64,000 nt of DNA from an uncultured Microbacterium sp. (GTDB taxonomy: Bacteria > Actinomycetota > Actinomycetes > Actinomycetales > Microbacteriaceae). Below the pieces are notes generated by a model. It was given only the letters and a program-made list of their open reading frames with translations. It ran no database searches and was not told where the DNA came from. The stretch spans positions 124,001 to 188,000 of the forward strand of contig NZ_FLQR01000009.1 in assembly GCF_900078385.1 (NCBI RefSeq), in the 5' to 3' direction. Below are positions 1 to 8,278 of the stretch, piece by piece. How positions within the stretch are numbered: the stretch's first letter is position 1; each line of letters begins with the position of its first letter. The position numbers and the translations under genes are program-made.

Positions 1-795
1 CAGCAGGACGCCGCCGTTGGCGGGGTCGTAGATGTGTGCGCCGAGCACGCGGTCTGCGGCGGCGGCGAGGATCGCGGCGGCGAGCACCGGGAAGGCCATC
101 AGGATCAGGATGCTCGTGATGAGCGTGTTCCAGGAGAAGATCGGCAGGCGCCACATGGTCATGCCGGGCGCGCGCATCGTGATGATCGTCGTGATGAAGT
201 TCACGGCACCGAGGATCGTGCCGAAACCGCTCATGCCGAGACCCAGCATCCAGAGGTTTCCACCGGCCCCTGGGGAGAACGTCGCGTTGGCGAGCGGCTG
301 ATACGCGAACCAGCCGAACGACGCCGCGCCCTGCGGGGTGAGGAAGCCGGCGACGGCGATGAGCGAGCCGAAGAGGAACAGCCAGAACGCGAACGCGTTC
401 AGACGCGGGAACGCGACGTCCGGGGCGCCGATCTGCAGCGGCAGGATGGCGTTGGCGAAGCCGGCGAACAGCGGCGTCGCGAACATCAGCAGCATGATCG
501 TGCCGTGCATCGTGAACAGCTGGTTGTACTGCTCCTTCGTCGGGACGATCTGCATGCCCGGCTCGAAGAGCTCCGCGCGGATGATGAGGGCCATCACGCC
601 GCCGAGCAGGAAGAACAGCACGGATGCGATGAGGTACATGTACCCGATCGTCTTGTGGTCGGTCGAGGTGACCCACTTGACGATCAGGTTGCCCTTCTGG
701 TCGACGCGCGACGCGCTGAGCAGTGCGGCCTGACGCGGGGGCAGAGTCGTCGGACGGCTCTGGGTGTCGCTCTGCAGCGGAACCGTGGTGGCCAT
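1..795 (-). CDS. ctaD: Cytochrome c oxidase subunit I, N-terminal part
   Basis: This is the catalytic haem-copper subunit of the aa3 terminal oxidase, which reduces oxygen to water at the plasma membrane while pumping protons. Only the first 265 codons lie in the window; the gene runs off the left edge. The N-terminus is a hydrophilic arm followed by the family sequence [12 protein letters not shown] and several hydrophobic helices. The low-spin haem ligand His is visible in [10 protein letters not shown], and [16 protein letters not shown] also matches the family. The ATG shares one base with the TGA of the upstream subunit II gene (TGATG), so the two are probably translationally coupled. 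Identity is clear; the copper site and proton channels lie outside the window. Confidence 0.96.
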   Translation of the reverse strand, partial: MATTVPLQSDTQSRPTTLPPRQAALLSASRVDQKGNLIVKWVTSTDHKTIGYMYLIASVLFFLLGGVMALIIRAELFEPGMQIVPTKEQYNQLFTMHGTIMLLMFATPLFAGFANAILPLQIGAPDVAFPRLNAFAFWLFLFGSLIAVAGFLTPQGAASFGWFAYQPLANATFSPGAGGNLWMLGLGMSGFGTILGAVNFITTIITMRAPGMTMWRLPIFSWNTLITSILILMAFPVLAAAILAAAADRVLGAHIYDPANGGVLL

Positions 796-1685
796 CAGTT
801 CTCCTCCTCGGACTCGCCGGTGCCGGGCAGGTTCTGCAGCCGGTCGAAGGCGTCGTCGATGTCACCGGTCTGACCCGCGTCGCGCAGCGACTGCAGGTAA
901 TCCTGGTATTCGGCGTCGGAGACGACGTCGACGTTGAACAGCATCATCGAGTGGTACTGGCCGCACAGCTCGGCGCACTTGCCCTCGTACTCGCCCTCGC
1001 GGGTCGGCGTGAAGGACCAGTAGTTGTCCCGCCCGATGTACATGTCCTTCTTGTACAGGAAGTCGATGATCCAGAACGAGTGGATGACGTCGCGCGACTG
1101 GAGCTTGATCTTGACTTCCTTGTCCACCGGGAGGACGAGGGTCGGCAGCTCGCTCGTGACGTTGCCCTGGGCGTCGGTCTGCGCCTGGACGCCCATCGTC
1201 CAGACCGCGTCCTCGGCGTCGTCGCAGTCGCTCTCGGTGTACTGGAAGTCCCAGGACCACTGCTTGCCGATCGCCGTGATGCAGACATCCGGGTCGTCGT
1301 ACTGGGTCTCGAGGATCGCCTGGTCACGCGCCGTGAAGGCGAAGAAGCCGAGCACCAGGATGAGCGGGACGACCGTGTAGAAGATCTCGATCGGCATGTT
1401 GTACCGCATCTGCACGGGCAGGCCCGACTGGCCCTTCCGGCGGCGGTACGCGATGGCCGCGAACCCCATGAGCGCCCACGTGATCACGCCGACGGCGAGG
1501 AGCACGATCCAGGAGTTGACCCACAGCCCGGACACCATCGCGGTGTGGTTCGTGGCCTGGGAGCCGTCCTCCTGGAAGCCGGGGAGGTAGCCGTTCAGCT
1601 CGGTCGGTGTGCAGCCTGCAAGCGCGATGGCGGAGGCAATCCCCATCGGGATGACGGCCCAGCGGAGTCGGCGTTTGGCGCGCAC
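795..1685 (-). CDS. ctaC: Cytochrome c oxidase subunit II (CuA subunit)
   Basis: It accepts electrons from cytochrome c or from the bc1 complex and passes them through the binuclear CuA centre to subunit I. The 296-residue product begins with a lipoprotein-type signal ending in the lipobox LAGC (Cys at about residue 25). Two transmembrane helices follow, at about 50-80 and 100-125, then a periplasmic cupredoxin domain. The CuA ligands are visible as [12 protein letters not shown] near residue 236, with the upstream His in DVIHSFWI. It is the first gene of the ctaC-ctaD pair. The start is an ATG on the minus strand with GAAAGG-type pairing potential just upstream. Length is normal for actinobacterial subunit II. 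Confidence 0.96.
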   Translation of the reverse strand: MRAKRRLRWAVIPMGIASAIALAGCTPTELNGYLPGFQEDGSQATNHTAMVSGLWVNSWIVLLAVGVITWALMGFAAIAYRRRKGQSGLPVQMRYNMPIEIFYTVVPLILVLGFFAFTARDQAILETQYDDPDVCITAIGKQWSWDFQYTESDCDDAEDAVWTMGVQAQTDAQGNVTSELPTLVLPVDKEVKIKLQSRDVIHSFWIIDFLYKKDMYIGRDNYWSFTPTREGEYEGKCAELCGQYHSMMLFNVDVVSDAEYQDYLQSLRDAGQTGDIDDAFDRLQNLPGTGESEEEN

Positions 1686-1801
1686 GGTTCACCTTTCGGG
1701 GTCATGAAGGTCGATCGATGCCAGTCTAGGGCAACCTTTCACCCGATTCAGGCCAACCGTCCAGGATGTCGAGGGTCACCCGACGCGGTTTTCCGGCGCG
1801 A

Positions 1802-2167
1802 TCAGTGGAAGCTGTCGCCGCACGCGCAGCTGCCCGCGGCGTTGGGGTTGTCGATGGTGAAACCCTGCTCCGAGATCGTGTCTTTGAAGTCGATGGACGC
1901 ACCGTCGAGGTACGGCACGGACATGTCGTCGACGATGACCTCGACGCCGCCGAAGTCCACCGTCGCGTCGCCGTCGAGGTAGCGCTCGTCGAAGTACAGC
2001 TGGTAGATCAGGCCCGAGCATCCGCCCGGCTGCACCGCGACGCGCAGGCGCAGGTCGTCGCGGTTCTCCTGCTCGAGCAGGCTCTTCACCTTCGCGGCGG
2101 CAGCCTCGGTGAGGCCGACACCGTGTGCCGGCGTGGTCTCGACGGGGGTCGTGGCGATGTCGGTCAT
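1802..2167 (-). CDS. erpA: HesB/IscA-type iron-sulfur cluster carrier
   Basis: This A-type carrier holds a nascent Fe-S cluster and passes it to apo-proteins. The 121-residue protein has the three conserved cysteines of the family: one in GGCSGLIYQL around residue 50 and the pair in the C-terminal SCACGDSF. That spacing is diagnostic. The equivalent gene in mycobacteria (Rv2204c) also lies close to ctaC, which supports the call. The gene is transcribed alone toward ctaC from a likely TAGAAT -10 box, with 116 bp between its stop and the ctaC start. The symbol erpA is by similarity to the A-type family; iscA or sufA would be equally defensible. Confidence 0.9.
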   Translation of the reverse strand: MTDIATTPVETTPAHGVGLTEAAAAKVKSLLEQENRDDLRLRVAVQPGGCSGLIYQLYFDERYLDGDATVDFGGVEVIVDDMSVPYLDGASIDFKDTISEQGFTIDNPNAAGSCACGDSFH

Positions 2168-2212
2168 GGCGCTCCCAGGTTTCGGGCCGTTGTCAGACGG
2201 CTGGATGCCACG

Positions 2213-2218
2213 ATTCTA
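2213..2218 (-). promoter_or_regulatory. Probable -10 element for the HesB gene
   Basis: TAGAAT on the minus strand lies 46 bases before the HesB start codon. No convincing -35 hexamer is visible, which is common in this window. Confidence 0.45.
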
Positions 2219-2221
2219 CGC

Positions 2222-2255
2222 CGCTCACCGGTGCACGGGCCGCGACCGGTGAGCG
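2222..2255 (-). terminator. Hairpin downstream of the M20 dipeptidase gene
   Basis: A perfect 11-bp inverted repeat (CGCTCACCGGT and its complement) with a 12-base loop begins 7 bases after the dipeptidase stop. It lacks a U-tract, so it is either an actinobacterial-type terminator without a T-run or an mRNA 3'-end stabiliser. It also sits immediately upstream of the HesB -10 box. Confidence 0.5.
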
Positions 2256-2261
2256 CGCCGC

Positions 2262-3656
2262 TCAGAGCGCCGACGCGTCGAGGCTCTCCAGGAGCAGCGC
2301 CTCGGAGACGAGCGCCCGGCGGAACGTGTCCAGGTGCAGCGATTCGTTCGGGCTGTGCGCGCGAGCGTGCGGGTCCTCGACGCCGGTGACCAGGATCTGC
2401 GCAGCGGGGAACTCGCGGACGAGGTCGGCGATGAAGGGGATCGACCCGCCCACGCCGATGTCGACGGAGTCGACGCCGTACCCTTCCGCCAGCGCTTCCC
2501 GCGCCCGCGCGACGGCGGCGCCGCTCGTGTCGACGAGGAAGGCGTCGCCGAGGTCGACGTCCGTGAAGCTCAGCGCGGCGCCGAACGGCGCGTGCGCGCG
2601 CAGGTGCGCCTCCACGGCGGTGTAGGCGTCCTTCGCGCTCTGACCGGGCGCGATCCGCGCGCTGATGACGACGGTGACCTCGGGGCTCAGGGTGTTCGAG
2701 GCGTTGAGGACGGAGGGGGCATCGATGCCGGTCACCGTGATCGACGGCTTGTTCCAGATCCGGCTCAGGATCGTGCCGCGCCCGACGGGGCTGACGCCCG
2801 CGGGCAGACCCGCCTCGCTGCGCAGCGTCTCCTCGGTGTAGGCGGGCGTCTCGGCATCGCGCTCGGTGAGCCCTGCCACCGCCACGGCGCCCTCGTCGTC
2901 CCACAGGGTGGCCAGGAGCTTGACGGTCGCCATCATCGCGTCCGGCACGGCTCCCCCGAACATGCCGGAGTGGGAGGCGTGGTCGAGGGTCCGCACGGTC
3001 AGCGTGAACCGGGCGTTTCCGCGGAGCGAGACGGTGAGGGCGGGTGTGACGGCATCCCAGTTGCCGGAATCCGCCACGACGATCACGTCGGCGCGGAGCG
3101 CGTCCGCGTTGTCGCTGAGGAACGGGGCGAAGGAGGCGGAGCCGGCCTCCTCCTCGCCCTCGATGAAGAGGCTGACGCCGAGGTCGAAGTCGGTGCCGAG
3201 GGCGTCGACGAGTGCGCGCAGGGCGCCGACGTGCGCCATGACGCCCGCTTTGTCGTCTGCGGCACCGCGCCCGTAGAGCCGGCCGTCGCGCACGGTCGGC
3301 TCGAAGGGCGGCGAGTCCCACAGGGCCTCGTCGCCGACGGGCTGCACGTCGTGGTGGGCGTACAGGAGGATCGTCGGCTTGCCGTGGCGCGCGGCGCGGG
3401 TGGCGAGGACCGCCGGCATCCCCGCGTTTCCGGTCGCCGGGACCGTCGCCGTCTTGATCTCGACGCTCTCGAAGATCCCCAGCCCGTCCAGCAGGCCCTT
3501 CACCGCCTCCGCGCTGCGCTGCACCTCCGCGCGGTCGAAACCCGGGAACGCGATCGACGGGATGCGCACGAGCGTGCCCAGATCGGCGAGGGCGGCGGGA
3601 ACGGCGGAGAGCGCGGCGTCGCGGACGGCGTCGCGGCGGGACAGGTCGGAGGTCAT
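2262..3656 (-). CDS. M20 family zinc dipeptidase
   Basis: This is a predicted cytosolic metallopeptidase of the M20/ArgE/DapE/CPG2 fold that hydrolyses dipeptides or related amides. The 464-residue protein carries the metal-site motifs in order: YAHHDVQPVG (first His and Asp), GRGAADDKAG, IEGEEEAGS (general base and metal Glu pair) and the later DSGNWD. A dimerisation (lid) domain is inserted in the usual place, around residues 200-350. The frame stays open far upstream, but the ATG chosen is preceded by TAAGAT exactly 7 bases upstream, giving a leaderless promoter, and homology begins there (LVRIPSIAFPG). Substrate cannot be read from sequence. It diverges from the DUF3043 gene. Confidence 0.9.
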   Translation of the reverse strand: MTSDLSRRDAVRDAALSAVPAALADLGTLVRIPSIAFPGFDRAEVQRSAEAVKGLLDGLGIFESVEIKTATVPATGNAGMPAVLATRAARHGKPTILLYAHHDVQPVGDEALWDSPPFEPTVRDGRLYGRGAADDKAGVMAHVGALRALVDALGTDFDLGVSLFIEGEEEAGSASFAPFLSDNADALRADVIVVADSGNWDAVTPALTVSLRGNARFTLTVRTLDHASHSGMFGGAVPDAMMATVKLLATLWDDEGAVAVAGLTERDAETPAYTEETLRSEAGLPAGVSPVGRGTILSRIWNKPSITVTGIDAPSVLNASNTLSPEVTVVISARIAPGQSAKDAYTAVEAHLRAHAPFGAALSFTDVDLGDAFLVDTSGAAVARAREALAEGYGVDSVDIGVGGSIPFIADLVREFPAAQILVTGVEDPHARAHSPNESLHLDTFRRALVSEALLLESLDASAL

Positions 3657-3663
3657 GCGGGTA

Positions 3664-3669
3664 ATCTTA
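3664..3669 (-). promoter_or_regulatory. Leaderless -10 box of the M20 dipeptidase gene
   Basis: TAAGAT on the minus strand is followed by 7 bases and the ATG, so transcription would begin at or next to the start codon. Confidence 0.55.
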
Positions 3670-3704
3670 GAGGGCACGTTTCCAGCGAACCGAGGACCCC
3701 CACC

Positions 3705-4274
3705 GTGGCCAAGACACCTTCCGTCCCCGCATCCGACGCCGAGTCGGACGCGACCTCCGGCCCCGGCAAGAACCGGCCCACCCCGACGCGCGCCGAGCGT
3801 GAGGCGGCCCGCAAGCGCCCGCTCGTCGCGGACACCAAGGAAGCCAAGGCACGCGCCAAGGCGGACCTCGCCGCCAAGCGCGAGAAGGCCCGCATCGGCA
3901 TGGCCAACGGCGACGAGAAGTACCTGCCGCTGCGCGACCGCGGCGCGCAGCGCCGCTTCGCCCGCGACTTCGTCGACTCCGGGTGGCACCTCGGCGAGCT
4001 GCTCATGCCGCTCATGGTCTTCGTGATCCTGCTGAGCCTCCTGCCGAACGCCGCCGTGACCTACTACGCGTTCGTCGGCCTGTGGGTCTTCATCCTCTTC
4101 GCCGTCGGCGACATGATCATCACGAGCATTCGCGTCAAGAAGGCCATCTCGGCGAAGTTCGGCGCCGACCGCCTGGAGAAGGGCAGCGGCTGGTACGCGG
4201 CCATGCGCAGCGTGCAGATGCGATTCATGCGTCTGCCGAAGCCGCAGGTCAAGCGCGGGCAGCACCCGGCCTGA
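3705..4274 (+). CDS. DUF3043 membrane protein
   Basis: This 189-residue protein of unknown function resembles mycobacterial Rv2206. The N-terminal ~95 residues are hydrophilic and highly charged (KNRPTPTRAEREAARKRP). Two closely spaced transmembrane helices follow, at about 100-116 and 122-144, and then a basic tail (MRSVQMRFMRLPKPQVKRG). The frame is open far upstream over the opposite-strand dipeptidase, so the GTG start was chosen because it falls just after the divergent intergenic region and matches the family N-terminus. It lies between the HesB/ctaC and pyrD genes, as its relatives often do near respiratory genes. No function can be assigned. Confidence 0.85.
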   Translation: MAKTPSVPASDAESDATSGPGKNRPTPTRAEREAARKRPLVADTKEAKARAKADLAAKREKARIGMANGDEKYLPLRDRGAQRRFARDFVDSGWHLGELLMPLMVFVILLSLLPNAAVTYYAFVGLWVFILFAVGDMIITSIRVKKAISAKFGADRLEKGSGWYAAMRSVQMRFMRLPKPQVKRGQHPA

Positions 4275-4299
4275 CGCGCGGCGCGCTCAGCGCCGCGCG
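4275..4299. terminator. GC-only hairpin between convergent DUF3043 and pyrD genes
   Basis: A perfect 10-bp stem (CGCGCGGCGC paired with GCGCCGCGCG) with a 5-base loop starts right after the DUF3043 stop and contains the pyrD stop codon in its loop. With no T-run on either side it is at best a two-way attenuating structure between the converging genes. Confidence 0.45.
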
Positions 4300-5309
4300 A
4301 GATCGCGGTTGATCTGCCGCGCCCACAGCGGGCCGCGGTAGATGAACCCGGTGTACCCCTGCACGATCGTCGCGCCGGCGGCGAGGCGTTCGCGGACGTC
4401 GTCCGCCGTCTCCACTCCCCCGGCCGCGATGATGCAGAACTCGGCCGGCACGGCGGCGCGGACGATCCGGAGCACCTCGAGCGCACGCTCGCTCAGCGGC
4501 GCACCGGAGAGCCCGCCCGCGCCCGCGGCATCCACCTTCTCGGGCGGCGTGGACAGTCCCGTGCGGGAGATCGTCGTGTTGGTGGCGACGAGACCGGCGA
4601 GTCCGAGGTCGACGGCGAGCCGCGCGATGGCATCGACCTCGTCGTCGTCCAGGTCGGGTGCGATCTTGACCAGGAGCGGGGTCGACCCGGCGGCATCGCG
4701 CACCGCCGCCAGCAGCGGCCGAAGCGTCTCGACGGCCTGGAGCCCTCGCAGCCCGGGTGTGTTGGGCGAGGAGACGTTGACGACGAGGTAGTCCGCGACG
4801 GGGGCGACCTCGCGGGTGCTGGCGACGTAGTCCTCCGTGGCGTGCGCGACGTCGACGACGCGGCTCTTGCCGATGTTCACTCCGAGCACGAGGGTGCCCG
4901 AGCGGCGACGCGCCCTGCGCAGACGTGCGGCGGCAGCGGCCGCGCCGTGGTTGTTGAAGCCCATGCGGTTGACGAGGGCCCGGTCACCGACGAAGCGGAA
5001 GAGCCGCGGGCGGGGGTTGCCGTCCTGCGGGATCGCCGTCACGGTGCCGACCTCGACGTGCCCGAACCCCAGCGCGTAGATGCCCGCCGTGGCGATGGCG
5101 TTCTTGTCGAAGCCGGCCGCGATGCCGAACGGCGAGTCGAACACGAGGCCGAGGGCCTCGGTGCGCAGCCGGGGATCGGGGCGGGTGAGGACGCGGGCGA
5201 TGGGCCGGAGGGGCCAGACGCCGAGGGCGCGGATCACGAGCATCGCGGCGTGGTGGGCCGTCTCGGGGTCCATGCGGGTGAACACGTGGCGGAAGACGAA
5301 GGGATACAT
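4287..5309 (-). CDS. pyrD: Dihydroorotate dehydrogenase, quinone type (class 2)
   Basis: It oxidises dihydroorotate to orotate in pyrimidine synthesis, passing electrons from FMN to membrane quinones. The 340-residue length and the N-terminal helical extension (residues 1-40, FRHVFTRMDPETAHHAAM) mark the membrane-associated class 2 enzyme. Conserved segments include AAGFDKNA, NRMGFNNHGA, GVNIGKSR, the active-site loop NVSSPNTPGLRGLQ with its catalytic Ser, LLVKIAPD, and the FMN phosphate loop GGVETADDV. It is a single-gene unit driven from a leaderless TAGGCT box 7 bases before the ATG and converging on the DUF3043 gene. Length and motifs are normal. Confidence 0.96.
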   Translation of the reverse strand: MYPFVFRHVFTRMDPETAHHAAMLVIRALGVWPLRPIARVLTRPDPRLRTEALGLVFDSPFGIAAGFDKNAIATAGIYALGFGHVEVGTVTAIPQDGNPRPRLFRFVGDRALVNRMGFNNHGAAAAAARLRRARRRSGTLVLGVNIGKSRVVDVAHATEDYVASTREVAPVADYLVVNVSSPNTPGLRGLQAVETLRPLLAAVRDAAGSTPLLVKIAPDLDDDEVDAIARLAVDLGLAGLVATNTTISRTGLSTPPEKVDAAGAGGLSGAPLSERALEVLRIVRAAVPAEFCIIAAGGVETADDVRERLAAGATIVQGYTGFIYRGPLWARQINRDLARR

Positions 5310-5316
5310 CGCGTCC

Positions 5317-5322
5317 AGCCTA
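5317..5322 (-). promoter_or_regulatory. Leaderless -10 box of pyrD
   Basis: TAGGCT on the minus strand followed by 7 bases and the pyrD ATG. Confidence 0.6.
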
Positions 5323-5359
5323 CGGTCGCGAGGCGCGGCGTCCCGGCCGCGCGCCGGGT

Positions 5360-5833
5360 TTATGCCTCGGTGTCGGCGACGCGTGCCGTGTGGTCGGCGC
5401 GCAGCTGCGAGATGGAGGACTCGAAATCCTCCAGCGAGTCGAACGCCTGGTACACGCTCGCGAAGCGCAGATAGGCCACCTCGTCGAGGTCGCGCAGGGG
5501 TCCGAGGATGGCGAGCCCGATCTCATTCGTGTCGATCTGCGACGAACCGGTCTGCCGCACGGACTCCTCGACCGCCTGGGCGAGGACGGCGAGGTCCGCC
5601 TCGGTCACCGGACGGCCCTGGCAGGCCTTGCGCACGCCGGACATCACCTTCTCCCGGCTGAACGGCTCGATGACGCCGGAGCGCTTGATGACGTTGAGGC
5701 TCGCGGTCTCGATCGTGGAGAAGCGGCCGCCGCACTCCGGACACTGCCGACGGCGTCGGATGCTGAGGCCGTCATCGCTCGTGCGGGAGTCGATGACGCG
5801 CGAATCGGAGTGACGGCAGAAGGGGCAGTGCAT
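5360..5833 (-). CDS. nrdR: Transcriptional repressor of ribonucleotide reductase genes
   Basis: NrdR senses the ATP/dATP balance and represses ribonucleotide reductase operons by binding NrdR boxes. The 157-residue protein has the N-terminal zinc ribbon [15 protein letters not shown] plus CPECGGRF (four Cys) and then an ATP-cone domain at about residues 46-136 ([19 protein letters not shown]). Length and layout are exactly those of the family. It follows hisD, whose TAG stop overlaps the probable nrdR -10 box (TAGTCT, 9 bases before the ATG). No NrdR box was recognised in this window, so its targets lie elsewhere. Confidence 0.97.
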   Translation of the reverse strand: MHCPFCRHSDSRVIDSRTSDDGLSIRRRRQCPECGGRFSTIETASLNVIKRSGVIEPFSREKVMSGVRKACQGRPVTEADLAVLAQAVEESVRQTGSSQIDTNEIGLAILGPLRDLDEVAYLRFASVYQAFDSLEDFESSISQLRADHTARVADTEA

Positions 5834-5842
5834 GGCGGCTCC

Positions 5843-5848
5843 AGACTA
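5843..5848 (-). promoter_or_regulatory. Probable -10 box of nrdR overlapping the hisD stop codon
   Basis: TAGTCT on the minus strand lies 9 bases before the nrdR ATG; its first three bases are the hisD TAG stop. Confidence 0.45.
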
Positions 5849-7147
5849 CGCGTCGAAACGCGCGGTGACGGCCTCGCCGTGCGCGGGGAGCACCTCGGCG
5901 GTGGCGAGCGCGACGATGTCGTCCCGCACAGATTCCAGTGCTGCGCGGTCGTAGGCGATCACCTGCTGGGGGCGGAGGAAGGTCGACGCGGACAGTCCCG
6001 CGGCGTACCGCGCCTGCCCACCGGTGGGCAGCACGTGGTTGCTGCCGGCGAGATAGTCGCCGAGGCTCACCGGCGAGTGATCGCCGACGAAGATCGCACC
6101 CGCGTTGACGAAGTCGGTCACCAGCGGGTCGGCGAGGTGCAATTCGAGGTGCTCCGGGGCATAGGCGTTGCTGAATGCGGTGGCGGCGGCGAGGTCGTCG
6201 ACGAGGACGATGGCGGACTGCGGGCCGGTGAGGGCCTGCGCGATCCGCGCGGCGTGGAGCGTGGCACCGGCGCGCACGGCGACATCTGCCTGGACGGCCT
6301 CGGCGAGACGCGCCGACGTCGTGACGAGGACGGCCGCGGCCTGCTCGTCGTGCTCGGCCTGGCTGATGAGGTCTGCGGAGACGAGCGCGGGGTCGGCGGA
6401 GTCGTCGGCGACGATGAGGATCTCGGTGGCGCCTGCCTCCGAGTCGGTGCCGACCATGCCCGCCACGACCCGCTTCGCGAGCGCCACAAAGTTGTTGCCG
6501 GGCCCGGAGATGACGTCGACGGGGGCGAGCCCCAGCGACGGCACCCCGTAGGCGTAGGCGCCGATCGCGCCGGCCCCGCCCATCGCGTACACCTCGGTGA
6601 CGCCGAGGAGCCGCGCGGCGGCGAGGATGACGGGGTGGACGCGGCCGCTGTGGTCGCGCTGCGGCGGCGAGGCCAGCGCGACCTGCGTGACGCCGGCGAC
6701 CTGCGCCGGCACGACGTTCATCACGACGCTGGAGGGGTAGACGGCCTTCCCGCCCGGCACGTAGACGCCGACCCGGCGCACCGGCACCCAGCGCTGCTCG
6801 ACGCGGGCCCCCGGGCCGAGGTCGGTGACGATCGGCGGCGGCACCTGGGCGGCCGAGGCGAGACGGACGCGACGGATGGCCTCCTCGAGGGCACGGCGGA
6901 CATCGGCGTCGAGCCCCGCGAGCGCCTCGTCGAGGTGGGCGTCCGGGACGCGGATGTCGTGGTCGGCGACGCCGTCGAACTGCTCCGCCTGCTCGCGCAG
7001 CGATTTCTCACCGCGCGCCGCGACGTCGTGGACGATGCGGGCGGCGGTGGTCAGGGCCTCGTCGCGAGCGGCGGTGGCACGCGGCACGGCGGCCAGCAGC
7101 TCGGTCGGGGTGAGGGCGCGGCCGCGCAGATCGATCGTGCGGAGCAT
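5846..7147 (-). CDS. hisD: Histidinol dehydrogenase
   Basis: It catalyses the last two steps of histidine synthesis, oxidising L-histidinol to L-histidine with two NAD. The 433-residue protein contains the family core: VRRVGVYVPGGKAVYPSSVVMN near residue 120, the signature around YAMGGAGAIGAYAYG, PGNNFVALAKR, and the zinc/active-site region AEHDEQAAAVL and APEHLELH. A GTG lies one codon upstream of the ATG; the ATG is preferred because TAGTCT sits 6 bases before it, a leaderless layout. Other his genes are not in the window, so hisD is separated from the rest of the pathway here. Confidence 0.96.
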   Translation of the reverse strand: MLRTIDLRGRALTPTELLAAVPRATAARDEALTTAARIVHDVAARGEKSLREQAEQFDGVADHDIRVPDAHLDEALAGLDADVRRALEEAIRRVRLASAAQVPPPIVTDLGPGARVEQRWVPVRRVGVYVPGGKAVYPSSVVMNVVPAQVAGVTQVALASPPQRDHSGRVHPVILAAARLLGVTEVYAMGGAGAIGAYAYGVPSLGLAPVDVISGPGNNFVALAKRVVAGMVGTDSEAGATEILIVADDSADPALVSADLISQAEHDEQAAAVLVTTSARLAEAVQADVAVRAGATLHAARIAQALTGPQSAIVLVDDLAAATAFSNAYAPEHLELHLADPLVTDFVNAGAIFVGDHSPVSLGDYLAGSNHVLPTGGQARYAAGLSASTFLRPQQVIAYDRAALESVRDDIVALATAEVLPAHGEAVTARFDA

Positions 7148-7153
7148 CACTCC

Positions 7154-7159
7154 AGACTA
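7154..7159 (-). promoter_or_regulatory. Leaderless -10 box of hisD
   Basis: TAGTCT on the minus strand, 6 bases before the hisD ATG. Confidence 0.5.
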
Positions 7160-7177
7160 CCGGTGCGGCCTCGCCGC

Positions 7178-8230
7178 TCAGCCGCGCGTGACGCCCGAGG
7201 TGTCGTGCAGGTACCCGACGCGGCCGTCCTCGTGACGGACGACGAACGTGTCGCCGCGGTCCTCGATGACGAGCGCCCACGCGGTGGGTCCGACGGTGAA
7301 CAGCGGCATCCCGAGCTCGTCGACGACGTCGCGCTCGACCGGCGAAAGCGCCCAGAATGCCTGGGTGGCGGGCGCCTGCGGCTCGGGCGTCGGCTCGTCC
7401 TGCGGCTCCTGGAAGAGGACCGCCGTCGGGTCCGCGGGTTCGGTCGTCTGCGGCCAGGCCGCGTCGACGGGCTGCGCGACGGGCGCGGAGCCGTACGCGG
7501 GAGCATCGCCGTAGACGGGTGCGGCAGCATCCTGCGCACGAGTCTCCGGCCGGTCCGCGACGGGGCGGGCGGGACGGACAGGACGCGGGACGACGGCGCG
7601 CGTCGGACGGGCGACATTGTGTGCCACCACCTCGGCGCGGCCGCGGAAGTCGTCGCGGAGCGTGGGGAGAATCGGCGCGAACACCGTCAGCACGACGCCC
7701 GCGAGCATGAGGAAGAACTCGACCCACACGACCCAGGTCGCGACGAAGACGCGGGAGCCCGCGAGCGAGACGAAGGAGTTCCACAGGATGCTGAGCCAGA
7801 CGACCGCGGAGACGGAGAAGGCCACCGAGGCGAACTGGTCGATGCCGAGCGAGCCGACGCGGCGGATGCCGTCCGGCGAGAGGCGACGAAGCGCGAGGAG
7901 GAAGACGGCGGCCGTGGGCACGCCGATCGTGAGGACCCAGTCGATCCCGGCGCCCCACACCGTGACGCCCGACCCGATCGGGCCGTAGATCGGGAAGAAG
8001 GAGACGATGAAGGCCAGCAGCCACACGCCGCCGAGGGCGACCTCGCGGACCGAGAAGGGTCCCACGCCGTACGGGCCGGCGGCCGGGCTGTCGCCAGGCG
8101 TGCTGTCTTCCAGCGTGCTGTCTTCCGGCGTGCTGTCGTCGAGTGTGCTGCCGTCAGTGGTGACGTCCTCGGCGGGCGTCGTCGCCGCCGTGTCGTCGGT
8201 GCTGTCGGGGGTGGGCTTCGCGTCGTTCAC
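7178..8230 (-). CDS. Membrane protein of unknown function with an STxxD-repeat N-terminus
   Basis: I do not recognise this 350-residue protein. An acidic, Ser/Thr-rich N-terminus (residues 1-50) contains five tandem 5-residue repeats of the form STxxD. Four hydrophobic helices follow between about 60 and 185 (GGVWLLAFIVSFFPIYGPIG, WVLTIGVPTAAVFLLAL, FASVAFSVSAVVWLSILW, FFLMLAGVVLTVFAPIL). A Pro/Ala-rich linker then leads to a compact C-terminal domain (residues 295-350) ending VRHEDGRVGYLHDTSGVTRG. The GTG start was chosen for its good ribosome site (AAGGA, 5 bases ahead). It lies downstream of dnaE, but no functional link is evident. The helices are consistent with a multi-pass plasma-membrane protein with cytoplasmic tails. 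Confidence 0.8.
   Translation of the reverse strand: MNDAKPTPDSTDDTAATTPAEDVTTDGSTLDDSTPEDSTLEDSTPGDSPAAGPYGVGPFSVREVALGGVWLLAFIVSFFPIYGPIGSGVTVWGAGIDWVLTIGVPTAAVFLLALRRLSPDGIRRVGSLGIDQFASVAFSVSAVVWLSILWNSFVSLAGSRVFVATWVVWVEFFLMLAGVVLTVFAPILPTLRDDFRGRAEVVAHNVARPTRAVVPRPVRPARPVADRPETRAQDAAAPVYGDAPAYGSAPVAQPVDAAWPQTTEPADPTAVLFQEPQDEPTPEPQAPATQAFWALSPVERDVVDELGMPLFTVGPTAWALVIEDRGDTFVVRHEDGRVGYLHDTSGVTRG
8085..8159 (-). repeat. 15-bp tandem repeat inside the membrane-protein gene
   Basis: Five units of 15 bp (for example GTGCTGTCTTCCAGC followed by GTGCTGTCTTCCGGC on the plus strand) encode the STLDD, STPED, STLED, STPGD series. The two central units differ at one base, which suggests recent slippage or duplication. 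Confidence 0.8.
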
Positions 8231-8278
8231 GATGATCCTTCCGGGGCCGTTCAACGGGCGTCTGCGATCCTACCTGCC

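Noticed and set aside
2334..3704. N-terminal extension of the DUF3043 gene by 457 codons
   Set aside because: The extension is antisense to the M20 dipeptidase, whose catalytic motifs are intact; the GTG at 3705 fits the family.
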